A stretch of 64,000 nt of DNA from SAR86 cluster bacterium AG-349-I13 (GTDB lineage: Bacteria; Pseudomonadota; Gammaproteobacteria; Magnimaribacterales; TMED112): the NCBI GenBank assembly GCA_003278815.1, contig QCDB01000003.1:1-64000 (forward strand), given 5' to 3'. Position numbers and translations under genes: made by a program. The notes beneath the pieces are model-generated. The model was not told the origin of the DNA. It made no database searches and was given only the letters and a program-made list of their open reading frames with translations. Positions 36,073 to 43,335 of the stretch are shown here, in pieces. Each line of letters opens with the position of its first letter. The stretch's first letter is position 1.

Positions 36073-37168
36073 CCTCTATACTCCGTATTACATCATGTAT
36101 GTCAATTAGCTTGAGCTTTTCGGGATCTACATACCCCTCTAATTCTTTTCTTACTGGATTCATGTCTCTTACAGGTCTAATGTATGAATCGGAAAATTCG
36201 TCTAAATTAAATCTTCTTAAGCCTGTTGCAATAATAGTTACTACTATTTCATCTTCAAACGATTCATCTATCGTTAGGCCTGGAATAGCCTCAACACCTT
36301 GTTGACTAATGCTTTGAGCTTGTTTCATGATTTCATTTATCTCTTGCATTTTCATTCCTGAAGCTCCGCAGATATTTACTAGTAAACCTTTAGCATTTTT
36401 GACTTCAGCTTTATTGAAGAAAGGATTATTGAGAGCATTATTGACCGCTTCAACAGCTCGATTTAATCCTTTTGCTTTGCCTATACACATTATTGCCATC
36501 CCCTTTTGAGACATAGCAGCTTGTACATCAGCAAAATCAACATTCATTGTTGCTGGATTTAAAATGACATTTGACACACCTCTTACAGCATTTGTAATGA
36601 CCTCATTTACTGCATTAAAACCCTCATTAAATTCTGCATTTGCTGGAAAAATCTCGAAGATTTTTTCATTGTCAATTTCAATACATGAGTCTACGTTCTG
36701 CATTAATTTTGAAATACCAGCTCGAGCCTGTTCAGCTCTTTTTTCTTGCTCATATTTAAATGGTGTTGTAACGACAGCAACTGTGAGAATATCTAACTCT
36801 TTGGCAACTTTTGCGATTACTGGAGAACCACCAGTTCCAGTTCCACCACCCATCCCCGCAACAATAAAAAGCATCTCCGTATGTTCTAGTGCATCTCTTA
36901 TTTCAGGAATACTTAGTTCTGTAGCAACTCTTCCTCTTTCCGGGTCATTTCCAGCTCCCAAACCTTTTGTAAATTCTTCCCCTAATTTAATTTTTTTCGC
37001 TTTATGAATTTTAGTTAAGTCTTGAGAGTCGGTATTTGCACAGATGAATTCCACTCCTTTAATTTCAGATTGGATCATATGGTGAACACTATTCCCTCCA
37101 CCGCCGCCAACACCTATAACAGTAATTTTCGCCTGCTCATAGTTTGAGTCTAGAATTTGCCAAGTCAT
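36068..37168 (-). CDS. ftsZ: Cell division protein FtsZ, displaced to the head of the dcw cluster
   Basis: FtsZ is the tubulin-like GTPase of the division ring. The 366-residue product has VIGVGGGGGNSVHHM, CANTDSQDL, the tubulin signature GMGGGTGTGGSP near residue 107 and the T7 loop NVDFADVQAAM. After GLRRF only about 45 residues follow, with a short linker and a C-terminal peptide LIDIHDVIRSIED in place of the usual DIPAFLR-like FtsA-binding end. The gene starts about 21 bases behind rnpB with no clear ribosome-binding site and stands where mraZ normally lies, far from ftsA. Codon use looks like its neighbours. Confidence 0.96.
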   Translation of the reverse strand: MTWQILDSNYEQAKITVIGVGGGGGNSVHHMIQSEIKGVEFICANTDSQDLTKIHKAKKIKLGEEFTKGLGAGNDPERGRVATELSIPEIRDALEHTEMLFIVAGMGGGTGTGGSPVIAKVAKELDILTVAVVTTPFKYEQEKRAEQARAGISKLMQNVDSCIEIDNEKIFEIFPANAEFNEGFNAVNEVITNAVRGVSNVILNPATMNVDFADVQAAMSQKGMAIMCIGKAKGLNRAVEAVNNALNNPFFNKAEVKNAKGLLVNICGASGMKMQEINEIMKQAQSISQQGVEAIPGLTIDESFEDEIVVTIIATGLRRFNLDEFSDSYIRPVRDMNPVRKELEGYVDPEKLKLIDIHDVIRSIED

Positions 37169-37189
37169 ATAATGATTCTAAATTAGAGG

Positions 37190-37513
37190 AGTGAGTTGGT
37201 CTATAAGCCGGATTCTGTTTAAGCCATCATTTATCTAGATGTTTTGTCGCCAAAACATTCATGCTGCCTACCCAGATCTTACGCGAGCAACGTATTCAGA
37301 TCTCTATTTGGCATTGCTTCAAGTGGGGTTTGCCATGCCCTAATTTTACTTAGGCGGTAAGCTCTTACCTTACCTTTTCACCCTTACCACTAATGGCGGT
37401 TTATTTTCTGTTGCACTAGCCGTAGACTCACGCCCCCCAGCAGTTAACTGGCACTTTGCTCTTTGAAGTCCGGACTTTCCTCTTATAAAAATAAGCGATA
37501 GCTCGACCAACTC
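37190..37513 (-). ncRNA. rnpB: RNase P RNA (bacterial type A)
   Basis: The catalytic RNA of RNase P matures tRNA 5' ends. On the minus strand the 5' arm GAGTTGGTC (37505-37513) pairs with the 3' arm GACCAACTC (37193-37201) to form helix P1. In between lie the conserved GAGGAAAGTCCGGAC, GGCGTGAGTCTACGG and, near the 3' end, ACAGAATCCGGCTTATAGAC. Ends are approximate to a few bases. It lies between rsmI and ftsZ; rsmI-rnpB adjacency is conserved in gammaproteobacteria. No terminator hairpin with a T-run separates it from ftsZ, so the two may share a transcript. Confidence 0.96.
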
Positions 37514-37527
37514 AGGTGCATATAATA

Positions 37528-38358
37528 TCAGGACTTTTGCGAAAAAGACAAAAATCTTTTATACAGTAAATTTTTATTTATTCCTGTCAGGTCTGAAGCG
37601 AGCTTTGATAATTCTCCAATTGCGACTTTGGATTCTAACTTTTTGAATAATTTATCTGCAATCGCATAATCGTAGTCTCTTTTTTCAAAATAAATTAATA
37701 GAACAAACTCCCCTCTTACAAGCTGACTATTTGCCTTAAATTTATCCAAAATTTCCCTTGCGGTGCCTCTAAAATAATTCTCATGCGCTTTAGATAATTC
37801 TTTTGCTACACAAAGGCGAGCTTTAAAATCAAAAATTTGATCGATTAATTTTAAAGTATTAATTATTCTATGAGGCGTTTCATAGAATATTGATGTACCA
37901 GAAAAGCTTGAGCAATTATTGAGTACTTCAACTAATTCTTTATTCTTTTTTGGAAGGAATCCGTTGAATTGAAATTTGTCAGTAGGGAGGCCACTTCCAG
38001 TCAAAGCTGTTATAACTGCTGTAGGCCCAGGCAAAGAGGTAATATTTATATTATTTGATATTAGTTCAGAAATAAGTTTGTAACCTGGATCTGATATTAA
38101 GGGAGTTCCAGCATCAGAAATAATGCCTCCTATAAGACCGCGCTTTAATTGCTCAACTATATTTTGTCTTTTAGCATCATTAGAGTGATCGTTATAAGTA
38201 AATATTTTCTTTTTACCAAGTTTTAGCCTCTTCAAAAGATTTTGAGTGTTAGTTCTGTTCTCTACGACTAAAAAATCAACTTTTGTAATTACATCGATTG
38301 CTCTAATCGTAATATCATCAAGATTCCCAATTGGAGAAGGTATAATATAAAAGGTCAT
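37528..38358 (-). CDS. rsmI: 16S rRNA 2'-O-ribose C1402 methyltransferase RsmI
   Basis: RsmI methylates the ribose of C1402, the same nucleotide that RsmH modifies at the base; both genes lie in this run. The 276-residue product starts FYIIPSPIGNLDDITIRA and contains GLIGGIISDAGTPLISDPGY, SLPGPTAVITALTGSGLPTD and FYETPHRI, typical of the SAM-dependent tetrapyrrole-methylase fold. The start codon occupies 38356-38358 and interlocks with the divergent lpoA start (bases CATG). rsmI-lpoA divergence is conserved in enterics (yraL/yraM). Confidence 0.95.
   Translation of the reverse strand: MTFYIIPSPIGNLDDITIRAIDVITKVDFLVVENRTNTQNLLKRLKLGKKKIFTYNDHSNDAKRQNIVEQLKRGLIGGIISDAGTPLISDPGYKLISELISNNINITSLPGPTAVITALTGSGLPTDKFQFNGFLPKKNKELVEVLNNCSSFSGTSIFYETPHRIINTLKLIDQIFDFKARLCVAKELSKAHENYFRGTAREILDKFKANSQLVRGEFVLLIYFEKRDYDYAIADKLFKKLESKVAIGELSKLASDLTGINKNLLYKRFLSFSQKS
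38341..38346 (+). promoter_or_regulatory. Possible -10 element of lpoA
   Basis: A perfect TATAAT lies 10 bases upstream of the lpoA ATG, inside rsmI codons. A start point seven bases downstream would give a transcript with almost no leader. No convincing -35 hexamer is seen at the right distance, and the motif is common in AT-rich DNA. Confidence 0.25.
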
Positions 38359-39424
38359 GTTTAAAAAAAAATTTCTTCAATTATTAATAATCATCATTAT
38401 AACTGGTTGCTCTAGTGCTCCTAAAGAAACAGTACCAAAAATTAAGTTTGTCCCAGATATTGAAGGAAATGAGTTTAAGGGGATAACTAAGATTGAAGAT
38501 TATCTTGAAGTTAATAATTATCGAAATAAATTTATCGTAGCAGCTCCTGATCATAAAAGATTTTCCGAATTTAATAATTTTTTTCAATTGGGTATCCTAA
38601 CAGCTAAAAATCAGTTAAAAATTACAAACGAAATTAAATTTGTGAATCAAAATAATCTAAATTTATCCGAAGCAAATAAGAATTTTTTAATTGGTCCATT
38701 AAGTAGTGAAATTGTCTCAAAAATTGATGGTTTATTGTTAAAAAATCAAGCTCTTCTTCTAAACGATGCATCAAAGAATTATTCAATTTCACTAAGTCAA
38801 AAATCTCAAATTTCTGCACTTGAAAATTATTTACTACAAAACGAAGTAGGAAGATTAGGTTTCATTGAAGACGAAGATAATAGTTCAGAACAAAATACGG
38901 CCTTCAAAAACAAGTGGTTGAGTTCAAAAAGAGATGCTGTGACTATCGGAGTGAAAGAAAATCCATCGACTAGAATTGAGAATTTTCTGGATGTAGCCGA
39001 AAGTAAATCTCGGTTTCAAATCATTGATAAAGCAAGTTTTTCTGATGTTGAGTTCGTTCCTAGAACCAGAAAAGATTTTTCGCAAGTTGTTATTTCTACA
39101 AATGATCTCAGCAGATTGTATGAAATAGCTTCTCTAGTAAGATTTAATTATGGATTGAATTACGAAATCTTTTCATTAAGCTCAAATTTTGATCAAAAAA
39201 TAGATGAAAATGAAGTTTCATTACACGACATACGATTAATTGACCATACCTACGAAAATAAGTTCACAAATGATCTGCCAAAAAGTCGTAGTTTCTGTTT
39301 AGGTTTTGACGCAATGCTTGTAAGTTATGCTATTGCGAATAATATCAAAGGAGAAATTAGAGGACTGCTTGGGATCTATAAGTTCACAGACAATAAATTA
39401 GTTTCAAGATCTTATATCAACTAA
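38357..39424 (+). CDS. lpoA: LpoA-like penicillin-binding-protein activator, C-terminal domain only
   Basis: LpoA is an outer-membrane lipoprotein that activates the synthase PBP1A. The 355-residue product has a lipobox ITGC (Cys18) and a periplasmic-binding-protein-like body (NKFIVAAPDHKRF, FLIGPLSSEI, LLLNDASKNY, RSFCLGFDAMLVSYAIAN), matching the C-terminal half of E. coli LpoA (678 residues). The N-terminal helical TPR-like half is absent. Position opposite rsmI supports the call. No PBP1A gene is in the window. The stop overlaps sspA by eight bases on the other strand. Confidence 0.78.
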   Translation: MFKKKFLQLLIIIIITGCSSAPKETVPKIKFVPDIEGNEFKGITKIEDYLEVNNYRNKFIVAAPDHKRFSEFNNFFQLGILTAKNQLKITNEIKFVNQNNLNLSEANKNFLIGPLSSEIVSKIDGLLLKNQALLLNDASKNYSISLSQKSQISALENYLLQNEVGRLGFIEDEDNSSEQNTAFKNKWLSSKRDAVTIGVKENPSTRIENFLDVAESKSRFQIIDKASFSDVEFVPRTRKDFSQVVISTNDLSRLYEIASLVRFNYGLNYEIFSLSSNFDQKIDENEVSLHDIRLIDHTYENKFTNDLPKSRSFCLGFDAMLVSYAIANNIKGEIRGLLGIYKFTDNKLVSRSYIN

Positions 39425-40037
39425 AGGAGTATTTTAGATCTCTTTCTGAATCTGTTAGAGATAATTCAAAACTTGGTCTTGAAAAAAGTTTTTCCTGATA
39501 TGAACTTAAGCTTCCAAAAGATTTGGTATTTGGAAGGCTAACTCCAAGATAAGGAAGTCTGTATAATATCGCAGCCATATAGCAATCAACTAATGTAAAT
39601 TCGTCACTCATAAAATATGGTTTTTCTTTTAACACCAGAACTATACTGGATACCAAGCCAACAAGTTCTTTTTTTAAAGAATCAAACTCTTTTTGGCTAA
39701 TTTTTGGGCTCATCATTCTGTCGACAACTGGCAACCAATCTTTCTCAATTCTATGAATGAGTAACCGACACTCTGCTTTATCATTTGGATAAATAGGTAA
39801 CAAAGGTGGGTGAGGAAACCTTTCATCTAGATATTCGAGTATTACTCTAGGCTCATATATAGTCACTTCTCTATCCACCAATACGGGGAGTTTGTTATAT
39901 GGATTAATCGTAGGTAATTCTTCAGGCAATTTTCCTTCTGGATCGAATTCCTTAATTTCACAAGCTATATCTTTTTCCGCAAGAACAATCCTAACCATAT
40001 GGCTGTAGTGTCCCTTTTCTTCTGAGTAAAATATCAT
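39417..40037 (-). CDS. sspA: Stringent starvation protein A (GST fold)
   Basis: SspA binds RNA polymerase in stationary phase and in E. coli acts as a transcription cofactor. The 206-residue product has the glutathione-transferase fold: N-terminal thioredoxin-like part (FYSEEKGHYSHMVRIVLAEKDI, NPYNKLPVLVDREVTIYEPRV) and a helical C-terminal domain (FTLVDCYMAAILYRLPYLGV). It lies behind petC with an ATGA overlap, as in Pseudomonas (petABC-sspA-sspB). sspB, the ClpXP adaptor gene that usually follows, is absent here. Confidence 0.93.
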   Translation of the reverse strand: MIFYSEEKGHYSHMVRIVLAEKDIACEIKEFDPEGKLPEELPTINPYNKLPVLVDREVTIYEPRVILEYLDERFPHPPLLPIYPNDKAECRLLIHRIEKDWLPVVDRMMSPKISQKEFDSLKKELVGLVSSIVLVLKEKPYFMSDEFTLVDCYMAAILYRLPYLGVSLPNTKSFGSLSSYQEKLFSRPSFELSLTDSERDLKYSFS

Positions 40038-40732
40038 TTAAGCTCCTTTGCATATTCTCTGTAAAGAAGATTCATAACAGCGGTAAAAACAATAAAAAAT
40101 AGTATTACAAAAATACCATTTTTTTCTCTGGTAATTCGTGCTGGTTCTGCTGCATAAGCTAGAAAATTAACCAAATCCTTCATAGAGTTATCAAATTCTT
40201 CTATAGTCATCGAACCTTCAGAAACTTGTATAATTGTACCATCCTTGTCAAGAGCCTGATTGCCCTGCAAGCCTACCAGTACATTAGGCATAGCTGTTCC
40301 AACGTAAACAAGGTTATTTGAACCAGAAGTCTGGGAGGAGTCTTCATAGAATGTTCTTAAGTAAGTATAAATCCACTCATCACCCCTAACTCTAGTTCTT
40401 AAAGTGAGGTCTGGAGCACCGATTGGGGATACATCAGGCATTCCAAATGTCATATAGTCAGCTATTTTTGTATCCGGAGTTCTTATTAATTCTTCTGTTA
40501 CAATATTTTCTGGAATAACAAGATCTTTTTGCAATCTATTCCACCTTAAAAGTTTTAGGGAATGGCAACTAGCACAATAGTTCATGTAAATTCCAAGACC
40601 TCTTTGAAGAGAATACAAATCATGCACATCAGATGAAAATGCATCACATTTTTCTAATGATCCACAATCATTCTCACCTGCTGAATAACCATCTAAACTC
40701 AAAATAAATAATATTAATAAAAGTCTTTTCAT
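40034..40732 (-). CDS. petC: Cytochrome c1 of the bc1 complex
   Basis: This is the haem-c subunit of respiratory complex III. The 232-residue product has a signal peptide, a single haem-binding site CASCH at residues 53-57, an axial methionine candidate in VGTAMPNVLVGL near 153 and a C-terminal membrane anchor (about 205-224) ending in basic residues. Length is close to that of other gammaproteobacterial cytochrome c1 proteins. Overlaps couple it to petB and sspA. Confidence 0.95.
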   Translation of the reverse strand: MKRLLLILFILSLDGYSAGENDCGSLEKCDAFSSDVHDLYSLQRGLGIYMNYCASCHSLKLLRWNRLQKDLVIPENIVTEELIRTPDTKIADYMTFGMPDVSPIGAPDLTLRTRVRGDEWIYTYLRTFYEDSSQTSGSNNLVYVGTAMPNVLVGLQGNQALDKDGTIIQVSEGSMTIEEFDNSMKDLVNFLAYAAEPARITREKNGIFVILFFIVFTAVMNLLYREYAKELK

Positions 40733-41973
40733 AATCTATCTGGAACTTCTAGTGTTTTTTCATACTTTGTATAGATTGGCATCAATATAAATGGTGCAAA
40801 ATATAGAACAGTGCAAATCTGCGCAATAAGTGTTCTAAGCTCATTGACAGGTTTTGTGCCGAGATAACCAAGTGTAATAAACGAAGCCGCAAAAAGAATC
40901 ATAGCAATCTTGCTATATATACCTTTGTATCGAATACTTTGAACATTTGATCTGTCCAACCAAGGGACAACAAACAGAATAGCGATACTAGCTGCAAAAA
41001 TTATAAACCCTAAAAATTTACTTGTTATGCCCAAGAATGGTATACCAAAAGTGACTGCTCTTAATATGGAGTAAAAAGGAGCATAGTACCAGACTGGTGC
41101 AATATGCTCTGGTGTTTTAAGAAAATTAGCTTCTTCAAAGTTTGGTTTCTCTATGAAATAACCGCCACCTGTTGGCGCAAAAAATACAATTGCAAAAAAT
41201 ACAATAAAGAAAACGCCTATAGCAGGTAAAGCGCCAAAGGTTTTGTATGGATGGAATGGAGCACCATCTAGCGGCATACCTTTTTTGTCTCTGTACTTTT
41301 CTATATCTACTCCCTCTGGGTTTCCTGCTCCCACCTCATGAAGTGCAAAAATATGAAAAACTACTAATGCAATCATTAGCAGTGGAACAACTACCACATG
41401 CAATGCAAAAAATCTTGAAAGTGTAATACCTGAAAGGACAAAATCACCTTGAATCCAAACTTGCAAGTCAGGCCCTATAAAAGGAATTGCTCCAAATAGG
41501 GACAAAATCACATTTGCTGCCCAATATGACATCTGACCCCATGGAAGCACATAACCCAAAAACCCTTCTGCCATTAGTAAAAATAGAAGAAAACAGCCAA
41601 ACAGCCAGACAAGTTCCTTTGGTTTTTGATAAGAACCATACAAAAGACCTCTAAACATATGAAAATACATCAAAAAGAAAAACGCACTTGCACCTGTACT
41701 ATGCATATATCTCATCAACCATCCATATTCAACGTCTCTCATAATATATTCAACACTAGCAAATGCTCCTTCTTCAGTATTTGTGTAAAACATCATTAGC
41801 CATATGCCTGTCACAACCTGGATCATAAAAACAACCATTAATAATGCTCCAAAAAGATAAAAGAAATTTACTTTTTTCGGAACAGGATGTTTTGTTAAAT
41901 GTCTTTCTAGGTTTTCTGTAACAGGTAGTCGTCTGTCTACCCAGCCCATTATTGTATTTTTTTCGCTAGCCAT
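40729..41973 (-). CDS. petB: Cytochrome b of the bc1 complex
   Basis: This integral membrane subunit of complex III carries both b haems and the quinone sites. The 414-residue product has about eight to nine hydrophobic segments, histidines in RYMHSTGASAFFFLMYFHM and FFALHVVVVPLLMIALVVFH, the GWMG-type region AEGFLGYVLPWGQMSYW and the quinol-site PEHIAPVWYYAPFY (the PEWY loop reads PVWY here). Its start overlaps the petA stop (TAATG). No nicotinamide or other extra domain is fused. Confidence 0.95.
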   Translation of the reverse strand: MASEKNTIMGWVDRRLPVTENLERHLTKHPVPKKVNFFYLFGALLMVVFMIQVVTGIWLMMFYTNTEEGAFASVEYIMRDVEYGWLMRYMHSTGASAFFFLMYFHMFRGLLYGSYQKPKELVWLFGCFLLFLLMAEGFLGYVLPWGQMSYWAANVILSLFGAIPFIGPDLQVWIQGDFVLSGITLSRFFALHVVVVPLLMIALVVFHIFALHEVGAGNPEGVDIEKYRDKKGMPLDGAPFHPYKTFGALPAIGVFFIVFFAIVFFAPTGGGYFIEKPNFEEANFLKTPEHIAPVWYYAPFYSILRAVTFGIPFLGITSKFLGFIIFAASIAILFVVPWLDRSNVQSIRYKGIYSKIAMILFAASFITLGYLGTKPVNELRTLIAQICTVLYFAPFILMPIYTKYEKTLEVPDRL

Positions 41974-42770
41974 TATGTTGGTTCTCCTATAATTAAAGTA
42001 TCTCCTTCGAATGTGTGTGGTGGCACTTCTAAGTTTGTTGGTGCAGGTACACCTTTGTAAACTCTTCCTGCGAGGTCAAATTTCGATCCATGACAAGGAC
42101 AGAAAAAACCTCCTAACCATTGTTCATCCCAAGCCTTAGGTTCAATTTCAGGATGATATTTTGGTGCACATGACAAATGAGTGCAGACACCTTTTAACAC
42201 AGTAAACTTATCGTTTGTTGATCTAGCAACACCTTCTGATAAAACAGGATCTGTTACTCTTTCATTCAATTTAGGTAAATTTTCTAAAGCTTTAGGGGTT
42301 TGATGAACTACAAATATGGGAGTTCTTCTCCACTCCACAACAGCCATTGCACCTGGCTCAAGTTTAGATAAATCAAATTTTACAGAAGCCCCCAAGGCTT
42401 TTGCTTTTTCACTCGGATTCCAAGCGCTTAGAAAAGGCACTGCAAACCCAGCTACTGTAACTGCTCCCATTAAACTTGAAGTAATCATTAATGCTTTTCT
42501 TCTCGTATTGTCAACTTTCGGGCTATCAGACACTTTTTTATTTGAATCGTTACTATTTTCGCTCTCAACTTTATTGCTGTATAACAATTCATTTTTCCAA
42601 TCAAATAAAAGTCTCTCAGCTTCTTTCTTATCAGTAGTTTTAAGGCTTTTTTTGTGAATTTCACCCTCTACATTCAAATAACCCCAATAAAATGGAGATT
42701 TATCACGAGTGTAAAGAGACATCCCATCTAATATGTGTATGTGTTTTTTTCCTTGCTTATTTTTAGACAT
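41973..42770 (-). CDS. petA: Rieske iron-sulfur protein with integrase-arm-like N-terminal extension
   Basis: This is the [2Fe-2S] subunit of complex III. Residues 88-265 are a normal Rieske protein: a twin-arginine-type start (NTRRKALMITSS), membrane helix (about 93-118), and cluster motifs CTHLSC (196-201) and CPCHGS (224-229). Unusually, about 87 residues precede this part. Residues of about 18-63 (LYTRDKSPFYWGYLNVEGEI, then HKKSLKTTDKKEAERLLFDW) look like the N-terminal DNA-binding arm of tyrosine recombinases, followed by a Ser/Asn/Lys linker. The only internal alternative start I found is a GTG at codon 80, without ribosome-binding site. The ATG itself lies in an inverted repeat and lacks a clear ribosome-binding site. 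Confidence 0.93.
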   Translation of the reverse strand: MSKNKQGKKHIHILDGMSLYTRDKSPFYWGYLNVEGEIHKKSLKTTDKKEAERLLFDWKNELLYSNKVESENSNDSNKKVSDSPKVDNTRRKALMITSSLMGAVTVAGFAVPFLSAWNPSEKAKALGASVKFDLSKLEPGAMAVVEWRRTPIFVVHQTPKALENLPKLNERVTDPVLSEGVARSTNDKFTVLKGVCTHLSCAPKYHPEIEPKAWDEQWLGGFFCPCHGSKFDLAGRVYKGVPAPTNLEVPPHTFEGDTLIIGEPT

Positions 42771-42797
42771 TTTGAACAGTTAATTCAGTGTTCAAAA
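42770..42797. promoter_or_regulatory. TTTTGAACA dyad at the petA start
   Basis: TTTTGAACA (42770-42778) and its exact reverse complement TGTTCAAAA (42789-42797) surround a 10-base spacer. The repeat includes the A of the petA ATG and replaces the expected ribosome-binding region. It could be an operator or an RNA hairpin controlling petA translation. A second pair of the same element lies at 42909-42945. Confidence 0.5.
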
Positions 42798-42908
42798 AAC
42801 TATGAAACTGAGTTATCAAATTTCTCTTAAATCTTTATGATCAGTATTATATACAGAATTTTTTAAAAATAAAAAGCTTTTTTTTAAATTAGTATTAAAA
42901 ATATAGAA

Positions 42909-42945
42909 TTTGAACATAAATTAAAGAAAATTTTGGTGTTCAAAA
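42909..42945. promoter_or_regulatory. Second TTTGAACA dyad, behind rpsI
   Basis: TTTGAACA (42909-42916) and TGTTCAAAA (42937-42945) form a second inverted pair with a 20-base spacer, just behind the rpsI stop. The 184-base rpsI-petA gap thus holds four copies of one 8-9 base element in two dyads and no gene. No T-run follows, so it is not a typical intrinsic terminator. Confidence 0.4.
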
Positions 42946-42954
42946 TAAGGTAAA

Positions 42955-43335
42955 TTATCTTTTTGAAAATTGTGGACTTTTTCTAGCCTTTTTAAGACCA
43001 ACTTTCTTTCTTTCTTTAACTCGTGAATCACGAGTTAAGTAACCTGCCTTTTTAAGATCTGTTCTAAGGTTAGGATTTTCAACTAAAAGTGCTTTTGATA
43101 TTGCAAGCCTTATCGCTCCAGCTTGGCCAAATGAACCGCCACCTTGAACCTTTGCTTCGACATCGTATAGACCATCATTTTTTGTAAGCACAAGTGGTTG
43201 TCTTACTATCATCTTTGCAACGTCTCTCCCAAAGTAATCGTCAATATTTTTTTTATTAACAGTAACTTTCCCTTTACCTTTAGTAAGTTTTACGACAGCA
43301 GTAGCTTCTTTTCTTCTACCTGAGATTGTGCCCAC
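42955..43335 (-). CDS. rpsI: 30S ribosomal protein S9
   Basis: S9 contacts the P-site tRNA anticodon through its basic tail. The 126-residue product carries [41 protein letters not shown] and the end [15 protein letters not shown], the universal tail. The start is GTG and overlaps the rplM stop (TAGTG). The rplM-rpsI-petABC-sspA order is the Pseudomonas-type arrangement. Confidence 0.97.
   Translation of the reverse strand: MGTISGRRKEATAVVKLTKGKGKVTVNKKNIDDYFGRDVAKMIVRQPLVLTKNDGLYDVEAKVQGGGSFGQAGAIRLAISKALLVENPNLRTDLKKAGYLTRDSRVKERKKVGLKKARKSPQFSKR

Noticed and set aside
36564-37007. 147-codon plus-strand frame inside ftsZ
   Set aside because: It is the antisense of conserved FtsZ codons, with low-complexity composition typical of shadow frames.
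42840-42900. AT-rich hairpin (AAAAAGCTTTTT) in the rpsI-petA gap as an intrinsic terminator
   Set aside because: The stem has only one G-C step and no clean T-run after it; expected by chance in such AT-rich DNA.
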